64,000 nt of DNA, taken from positions 159,444 through 223,443 of the forward strand of contig WTPW01000320.1 in assembly GCA_009809945.1 (NCBI GenBank), given 5' to 3'. The DNA is from Gigaspora margarita (taxonomy: Eukaryota; Glomeromycota; Glomeromycetes; Diversisporales; Gigasporaceae). The notes below the pieces were generated by a model. The model worked only from the letters and a program-made list of their open reading frames with translations, was not told where the DNA came from and searched no databases. A program made the position numbers and the translations under genes. This document shows, one piece after another, positions 56,783 to 64,000 of the stretch (positions are counted from its first letter, which is position 1; each line of letters opens with the position of its first letter).

Positions 56783-57490
56783 TGTTATCCTATATCTACT
56801 TCTTTAAAGATAGTAGGTAACTAGAGCGATCTTAGACAGTGATCACTTTGTGTAACCTCACTTGTTACTGTGATTTAACTAAGTCGAAAGGCGTTTTTTA
56901 ATAAAACTTAACAAAGAAGATTTATGGTAATTTGCAATTATGAAAGAGGCAACAATTAAAAGTATATGAAGATACTAGTAACTGTTTAATTTGTGTAGTA
57001 AATAAAGGTTTTATTTATTGAAAGAGTATGAAGACTCGATGATGAACTTGGGGTCCACATCGGCTGCTTTTATACATTTTTGTTTTTCACAAATGTAACG
57101 GGCTATATCTATTACATGTGCAATAAATGCCATATCTATTACTAATAAAATATATAGTATAAATAATATAAATGTAATATATGAAATAAATGACATATGT
57201 GTTATAAATAAAATATAGAGTATATATGCTATAAATATGACATGTTTTATAAATGCCATATATGCACTTTGGCGCGCAGTAGATCGCCTAGCCAATCAAA
57301 TTACAGATCACATGATTGATCACTTATTGGTTCAGATCTTGTCATCCAATGGTCGTACAGAGATGATCTTTAGCTCATTCGAACCGTCTCGATGAGCTGA
57401 TTCGAATGGTGGTCGTTTTATTTAATTTGGATCGGTGGATCAAGAGTTATGAGCGATTTTGTGTTTTATAGCAATTTCTATAGGTTAACA
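56783..57490 (-). mobile_element. Solo LTR of element 2 family
   Basis: On the minus strand it runs from TGTTAACCTATAGAAATTGC (57490) to GATATAGGATAACA (56783). Flanked by a perfect CTAT duplication (56779-56782 and 57491-57494). It is about 708 bp, left by recombination between the two LTRs of a former full element. The ORF at 57011-57295 is the same AT-repeat reading seen in the 45556 ORF. Confidence 0.9.
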
Positions 57491-57500
57491 CTATTAATAT

Positions 57501-57681
57501 AGGACCCTGAAATATTCATAGATAGGTCAGGTTAATTATAGAGTTACTAAAAAAGGAAGGATCTGCAGAAAAAAACTTCAAAAATAAGCAAAAAAATTAC
57601 TATAAATAGAAAAGATCTGTATAAAAACCTCAAAAATAAGCAAACTCATACCTGACCTATCTATGTATATTTCGGGGTCCT
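57501..57681. mobile_element. hAT-like MITE, AGGACC family, copy 4
   Basis: Ends AGGACCCTGAAATATTCATA (57501) and its near-complement TATATTTCGGGGTCCT (ends 57681). The next inverted block is GATAGGTCAGGT. Perfect 8-bp duplication ATTAATAT (57493-57500, 57682-57689). It directly abuts the solo LTR. Confidence 0.9.
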
Positions 57682-57689
57682 ATTAATAT

Positions 57690-60600
57690 ACTAAATTTTT
57701 TTAAACTTTGAGCAAAGATATATTGACAAATTTTTTTGTTTGAATTTATAGACTTATAGAATTCAAAAAAAAAAGTTCATCAAATTAGACTTGGTAATTG
57801 TCAAAATATCTTTACACAAAGTTTAATAAAACTCAAAACATCTATCAAAATAGAATTAGCCAAATTTTTTAAACTTTGAGTAAAATTATTTTGACAACCA
57901 TTAAATCAAATTCAATAAACTTTTTTTTGTTTAAACTTTATAAATATATACAATTCAAAAAAAAATTATCAAATTTGACTTGGTGGCTGTTAAAACATCT
58001 ATTAAAATAGAAGTAATGGCCAAATTTTTTTAAACTTTAAATGAAGGTATTTTGACAACCACCAAGTCAGATTTGAAAAACCTTTTTTTGTTTGAATTCT
58101 ATAGATTTATAGAATTTTAAAATAAGTTCATTAAATTTAATATAGTGGTTATCAAAAAAATCTATAATAACCAAAATTTTTCTAAGCTTGGAGCAAAGGT
58201 ATTTTGACAACCACCAAGTCAAATTTAATAAACTTTTTTGTTTGAATTCTATCCCTTAGATTGTAGTAGAACACAGACAAATTTGCCTGCATTTTTGCAC
58301 TTTTTTGCTCTAATTTCCTTTGATAAAATACCAAGATAATTAAATAAAACTTTGTACAATTATATTTGAAAATAAAGATTACTTTTTTGCAAAATTAATT
58401 TTTATATTATAAAAAAAATTTAAGTTAAATATAAGCTAAAAATAGATAACTTTAAGAAAACATTGTTTAAAAAATTTATTTCAATTTCTGATTTTATTTA
58501 GTTTTAGTTTTAAAGCTATTGTTCTAAAACAATATTGTAGTTTATATAAAGAATACAACTTTCATTATTGCAATTTTAATGATTTACCTGTAAAATTTAA
58601 GACTTGTATTAGAAGCAAATATTTTTTATAGATGTAAACATATAAAATTTAAGGAAAACTAAAGAAATTTTAATAGTGAAAATGCTAATACAAGAGCTTT
58701 AAACTTTAATTATACAAAGTTTTCTATTAATTTCAAAAAAATTTTATAACAAAGTTATTAAAACAAAACTCAAAGTATATTTTTTTACTTAGAAAAGATA
58801 TAGCTAAAACATTATTTAAAATTTTATTAAAATTTTTAAAATATACAGACAAATTTGCCTATGTTACAATCTAAGAGATAAATAAGTTCTTGATAGTTGT
58901 CAAGATATCTTTGCTCAAAGTTTTAAAAAAACTTAAAATATTTATTAAAATAGAGTAATTACCAAATTTCTAAACTTTAAGTAAAGATATTTTCACAAAC
59001 CAAGTTAAATTAATAAATTTTTAATAAAAGCATACAATCCAAAAAAAAAGTTCATTGAATTTGACTTGGTAGTTATTAAGATATCTTTTCTCAAAATTTT
59101 TAAAAAACTTATAATATCTATCAAAATAAAAGTAATAACTAAGTTTTTTTAAACTTTAAACGAATGTATCTTGACAATTACTAAATTAAATTCAATGAAC
59201 TTTTTTTTGTTTAAATTATATAGATATATAGAATTCAAATTATTGAATTTGATATGGTAGTTGTCAAGATATCTTCATTCAAAGTTTCAAAAAAACTCAA
59301 ATGTTTATTAAAATAGAGCAATAACTAAATTTTTTAAATTTTGAATAAAGATATCTTAACAATCACCAAGTCAAAATTTGATGAACTTTTTTAAAATTCT
59401 ATGAATCTTTAGAATTCAAATAAAAAAGTTCATGAAATTTGACTTGGTAGTTGCCAAGATACCTTTATTTATAGTTTAGAAAATTTTGGTTATTACTTCT
59501 ATTTTGATAGATATTTTAAATTTTTTGAAACTTTTGAGCAAAGATATATTGACAACTACCAAGTTATATTCAATGAGCTTTTTTTTTGAATTGTATACAT
59601 CTATAAAATTTAAACAAAAAAGTTTATTAAATTTGAATTGGTGGTTGTCAAAAACTTATTTCCAAGTTTAAAAAAATTTGGTTATTGTTTTTATTTTGAT
59701 AGATGAGTTTTTTGAAATTTTAAGCATAAATATCTTGACAAACACCAAGTTAAATTTAATGAACTTTTTTTTTTGAATAATTCTATAAATCTATAGAATT
59801 CAAATAAAAAAGGTCATCAAATTTGATTTTGTGGTTGTCAAAACATCTTTGTTCTAAGTTGAAAAAAAATTAGTTATTACTTTAAATATTTTAAATTTTT
59901 TTTGAAACTTTGAATAAAGATATCTTGATAACCACTAAGTCAAATTTAATAAACTTTTTTTTTAAATTCTATAAATATATAGTATTAAAACAAAAAAAAA
60001 GTTCATCAAATTTGACTTGGTAGTTGTCAAGATACCTTAACTCAAAGTTTAAAAAAATTTGGATATTACTTTTATTTTGATAGATATTTTGATTTTTTTT
60101 TAAAACTTTAAGCAAAGATTTTTGACAACTACTATATTAAATTTGATAAACTTCTTTTTGAATTCTATGAATCTATATAATTAAAACAAAAAAAGTTTAT
60201 TAAATTTGACTTGGAGGTTGTTAAGATATCTTCATTCAAAGTTTAAAAAAAATTTGCTATTACTTCTATTTTGAGATATTTTAAGTTTTTTTAAAAACTT
60301 TGAGCAAAGATAATTTGACAACTACCAAGTCAAATTTGATGAACCTTTTTTAAAATTTTATGAATCTTTAGAATTTAAACTAAAAAAGTTCATCAAATTT
60401 GGCTTGGCAGTTATCAAGATACCTTTGCTTAAAGTTTAAAAAAATTTGATTACTTCTATTTTGATATATATTTTGAGTTTTTTGAAACTTTGAGCAAAGA
60501 TATCTTGACAACTACCAAATCAAATTTAATGAACCTTGATTTGAATTCTATGAATCTAAAAATTTAAACAAAAATATATATCAAATTTGACATGGTTGTT

Positions 60601-60830
60601 GTCAAAATATCTTTGTTCAAAGTTTAGAAAAGTTTGGTTTAAACTTGAACAAAAATATCTTAACAACTACCAGGTCAAATTCAATAAACCTTTTTTTTTG
60701 AATTTTATAAATTTATAAAATTCAAAAAATAAAAGTTCATCAAATTTGAATTGGTAGTTGTCAAAATATCTTTGCTCAAAGTTTAGAAAAATTTTGTATA
60801 TTAAATCTATTTTGTATTAATATTCAAAAA
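57690..60830. repeat. Palindromic satellite C (about 14 units, period about 187 bp)
   Basis: Units alternate CATCAAATTTGACTTGGTAG-TTGTCAAGATATCTT and the inverse. Dyads lie at AATTCTATAGAATT-like centres (near 57750, 57950, 58100, 59215, 59400, 59595, 59785, 59970, 60160, 60355, 60545, 60705) and in TTACTTCTATTTTGATAG-like stretches. Units differ by many substitutions. It is interrupted at 58252-58878. A single unit with transposon ends occurs at 61912-62159. The ORF 59486-59671 is a repeat reading. Confidence 0.9.
58252..58878. mobile_element. TA-flanked TIR element inserted in satellite C
   Basis: TCCCTTAGATTGTAGTA (58252) and its near-complement TGTTACAATCTAAGAGA (ends 58878), with TA on both sides. 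ACAGACAAATTTGCCT occurs near both ends. The interior is AT-rich and non-coding. Confidence 0.7.
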
Positions 60831-61911
60831 AAATTGAAAAGTATAAATCTGACATTTTATTAACAATATTTATACAATAATTAAAAAATTCTAAAATAAT
60901 ATAGAAACTAAAAATAAAACCAAGAAATTTTATTAATAACATAGAAATAAAAATATTAAATAAAGAACTATTAGAAGTAAAAGACCAAGAACTCTTAAAA
61001 TTAGATAAAAATATAAAAAATTAACATCTTATGATATTCATTGACTAATAAAATAGAAAGAAAAGTCAGGATGTGATACAAACAAATCCAAGAAGTCAAA
61101 AAAAAATAAACCCATTTGGCAAGTTCTAAGTAAAAAGGTAGTAAAATTTTAAATAATGCTACAAACTAAAACAAAACTTTAGAAGCCAAAGACTAAAGAA
61201 TCAGATAACAAGACTATAAAAAAGAGGGGCCCACCAATCTGGCTGCAGGGACAGTACCAAAAGAAAGGGCATATACTTTAGAAATAGGTACAAAGAGAAG
61301 CAAAAACTAAAGCATCTAATGCTTAGGTAAATTAACCCATCAAACTAACTAGTTTGGAATTTTAAGAGATCAGTATAAGGACTAGAAAGAAGGTAAAAAA
61401 GAGTACTGGGATAAGAACAAACCTTATAAGAGCAGAAGTAGGTAATGGGTAGCAGTTCAAGAGTACTTCTAACTGCAAGTATTGATTAATACTATCACAC
61501 AAATTATTGAAGTATAGATGAATACCTATGTTAAACAAGTACTACTCTACAAAGTTATCCATCAAGAATAAGCTAAATAGCACCTTTGAGTAGATTGAAG
61601 TAGTTCTAAGAGTGCAGGTAAAATCCAGAACTTCTTGACTAATATATATAATAGGAATGTTCTAGTAAACAGGAAGAATTGGCAGAAAAAGCATAGACCA
61701 GAAGGTTTAAATAGGCAATACCCATATAACAGGTTGCAGGTATGGCAGCTAGTATAGAACTTTTGGGTGGACTACTTAAATTAAACAACAAAAGTGTAAG
61801 TGTAGCTAGTTGTACTCTCATTCATATAACAAATATCAGAGTGTTCATATGTGATACCCATTGATTTACAAACTTCTAAATACAATAAAAAACAAAGCAA
61901 AATTCAATGTA
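60831..61911. other. Unassigned, weakly coding-like stretch
   Basis: Purine-rich with broken frames, for example 'GPTNLAAGTVP' near 61230 and 'RYGSXYRTFGWTT' near 61740. It may be decayed retroelement gag or pol, since composition is less extreme than the satellite. No motif I can name. Confidence 0.3.
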
Positions 61912-62159
61912 AGGGGTGGGTCAATAGAAAAGGGACAAATCATTTTTAGTAAAATTTTTTTAATTTTTAAATTAAAATATCTTGACAACTATTTAATCAA
62001 ATTTGCCAAAAAATTTTTATTTTAATCTTGAAATTATATAGAATTAAAATAAAAAAAATATATTAAATTTATTAAGATAGTTGTTAAGATATTTAAGCTT
62101 AAAGTCAAGAAAACTTTTACTTGGAAAAAATTTGGCCCATTTCTATTGACTCACCCCCA
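61912..62159. mobile_element. TA-flanked MITE whose core is a satellite C unit
   Basis: Inverted ends AGGGGTGGGTCAATAGAAA (61912) and TTTCTATTGACTCACCCCCA (ends 62159), flanked by TA. The core reads TATCTTGACAACTATTTAATCAAATTTG on one side, its inverse on the other, and an ATTATATAGAATT dyad. This is the satellite C unit. Confidence 0.8.
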
Positions 62160-63168
62160 TATAATGGCACTATTAAGAAGAATTGAAACTAGAATGCTAA
62201 AAATAGAAAAACAATATAAAGAAACAAGTACTTAGCACTATTCCAACAAAAAGACCATCCTGCAAATGCAAGAAATCCAACCTTGAAAAACTTCTAAAAG
62301 AAGAAACTATAGTAGAAGATTTATGGAATAAAAGATATTTACTTTAATAGCATAAATATATCAATGTATCTCAAACTCTACTGAATTAAAGATAAACGAA
62401 ATCATCAGAACACAAACTGTATAAAAAAAGTGGTACAGGTTGCAGCACAGATTGGCATTAGGAACAGTGTTTGAAATTAGTATTCTCAGAGTTCTTATGA
62501 GAACACTATTTTAAATTGGGCACAGTAAAAATTTTTTATTGTTTTTTATTAAAATTTTTTTTAAGAACAGTAAAATAAAAATAGTATTCTGAAGGATGCA
62601 AATTAATAACTCTTTCTGATGATTACTTGTACCAAAATTTTCTTAAACAATAAATCAATTTACTTAAAAATTTATTAAATAAATAGGCTCATTACAACTA
62701 TATAAACTTGTTCTAAATACAAAGTTACATATAACCATCAAATTTTATACTATTTTAACCTTTTTTTGTTAAAATATATTAAATTTTAAATAAATAAATA
62801 TTCTGCTTAATTTTGAGATTTGGGCCAAGAAAACTTGTCTTGCTCCTTAAGACAAAGTTGTTCATTTCTTTTCTGGCTTTATTTCAACATATAATATATC
62901 CAAAAGGGATATAAACTGAGGATTTTACAATCAAAATATCCTAGACTCTTTTTTAACTTTTAAACTTTTAAATTCAGTTCTTTTTGCTTTGATCCCAACA
63001 AATTTTAAGCTCTAACCACGTTTTAAATTATCCAATATTAGTGGTTTTCCTACAAATTATTTAATTTGTACAATTTTTCTTATTTGAACTAATTAAGTTT
63101 ATACAAACAAACAATTACAAATTTGTACTTATTTTAATTTACACAAATCTTGTGTAAATTTTGCTACT
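62160..63168. other. AT-rich stretch with a broken GAGAACA element end
   Basis: 62463-62600 starts CAGTGTTTGAAATT and carries TTCTCAGAGTTCTTATGAGAAC, the terminal region of the 38919-42726 family. No opposite end was seen. A lone CTTAAGACAAAGTTGTTCA lies near 62851. Otherwise no feature. Confidence 0.5.
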
Positions 63169-63174
63169 ATTTAT

Positions 63175-63313
63175 AGGGGTTATCTAAAGCCTTGTACCTT
63201 CATATATTGATTTATATATTGCATAAATTGTATTCTTGATATCTTTATAACCTGCTAACCTTAAATGCATCAAAAACGAACTCTAACAAGGTACAAGGCT
63301 TTAGCCATCCCCT
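63175..63313. mobile_element. Short MITE in the leader of LINE C
   Basis: Ends AGGGGTTATCTAAAGCCTTG (63175) and CAAGGCTTTAGCCATCCCCT (ends 63313); the match continues through GTACCTT. Flanked by ATTTAT on both sides (63169-63174, 63314-63319). Confidence 0.8.
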
Positions 63314-63354
63314 ATTTATATCATAGTTACACATACTGCCTTTATATTACAAAC

Positions 63355-63475
63355 CATACTAGCTACAAGCCACACTAGCCACAAGCTATACTAGCCACAA
63401 GCCATACTAGCTACAAGGTATACTAGCTACAAGCCACACTAGCCACAAGCTACACTAGCTACAGCCACAATATAG
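63355..63475 (+). repeat. 15-bp minisatellite in the LINE leader
   Basis: About seven units of ACTAGCCACAAGCYAC type. It lies just upstream of a LINE ORF1. Confidence 0.85.
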
Positions 63476-63554
63476 TTACACCAACTGTGCAACATTACAC
63501 AAACCAAAAGTTACCAATTTGAAAAGCTCTTGTTAATCTTATTATTTTTCAATA

Positions 63555-64000
63555 TGCCAACTACTATTGATAATGAAAGCAATCCAAGTACAGCTAGACC
63601 AACTCCATCTAATGCTATACCAACTGCTTGCTTTTTTAAAAATTTATGATCCAATCAAATTGCAACTCATTTCTTTCAAGCCCCTACTATGACTGCAGTA
63701 TAACTGCTACTATTAGATGCCTCTGTTTCAAATTTCATACAAATTTTGTTTCTACTGAAAACAATATCAATTCTCTTAATTCTGATCTTATACCAATCAC
63801 TTCTAACAATCAAACCAAAATACTTCTTAGCCAAACTCTCGAAACTACTGAATTTATTCCTTCTTCTCCTACTGATGATAATTCCTCATCTTCTAGTTTT
63901 CATACTTATAAATGCTACAAATGTAATCTTCAAGTTTACTGCCAAAAAATAAAATAACAAGCATTATCTTCATCAAGATGCTATTTTTTATGCAGACCAA
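63555..64000 (+). pseudogene. LINE C ORF1 start, cut by window end
   Basis: The first ATG gives 'MPTTIDNESNPSTARPTP', then a stop. The frame resumes at 63646 ('MIQSNCNSFLSS', 'FKFHTNFVSTENN', 'PITSNNQTK') and ends with a cysteine cluster 'CYKCNLQVYC' near 63915. This parallels ORF1 of LINE A (13322 on), including the finger. Broken already in the visible part. Confidence 0.7.

Noticed and set aside
45556-57295. ORFs of 106 and 94 codons rich in Tyr/Ile as LTR-encoded proteins
   Set aside because: Both (45556-45876 and 57011-57295) come from an ATATATTTTATTTATT tract within the LTR. The encoded protein is low-complexity and the frame is not kept cleanly between copies.

Overview
This is an AT-rich eukaryotic window with no intact host gene that I can recognise. 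Long A/T homopolymer tracts, TTAGGG-type tracts, spliceosomal intron signals, LINEs, LTR elements and many short inverted-repeat elements fill it. The LINE pol sequence (EN, RT and RNase H order, a 'DMSK-YDSV' RT block, a 'WPSSYKAELIAIL' RNase H block) and the kinase fragments ('PYTQASDIYSFG', 'YIAPEVL') resemble families known from arbuscular mycorrhizal fungi (Glomeromycotina). That taxonomic placement is inference from remembered family resemblance, not a database search.

Layout. 0-4.5 kb: two tandem arrays of palindromes, a GAACC-rich block and a TTAA-flanked element. 4.5-6.5 kb: a dead Ty3/gypsy-type pol on the minus strand, broken by a foldback element. 6.9-12.5 kb: nested inverted-repeat elements, including a foldback carrying a TTAA-flanked insertion and another foldback interrupted by an 8-bp-TSD element. 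12.9-18.3 kb: the 5' half of a LINE (ORF1 plus endonuclease). 18.3-30.7 kb: simple-repeat elements, a GC-richer minisatellite, an 8-bp-TSD element carrying a broken protein kinase, and a complete non-autonomous LTR element. 30.7-34.9 kb: the 3' half of a LINE (RT, RNase H, 3' UTR) with one clean insertion. 34.9-38.9 kb: T-rich DNA, an unidentified minus ORF and a 5'-truncated LINE end. 38.9-44.9 kb: a 3.8-kb 8-bp-TSD element stuffed with foldbacks and smaller elements, then several more inverted-repeat elements. 45.4-51.9 kb: a young second non-autonomous LTR element containing an 853-base assembly gap and a kinase fragment. 52-64 kb: a tRNA-headed SINE, more short elements, a third copy of the 1-kb foldback, a solo LTR, a 3-kb palindromic satellite and the start of another LINE.

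How the parts relate. Insertion order can be read from target duplications and empty sites. The same ~18-base motif (CTAAGTAAACTTGTTCAG and variants) recurs as inverted pairs inside several otherwise unlike palindrome families. The two LTR families share a primer-binding site, a 4-bp target duplication and a homologous gag-like protein, and neither shows RT, protease or integrase. Coordinates of repeat edges are by-eye estimates, usually good to a few bases where a target duplication is quoted and to about 20 bases otherwise.
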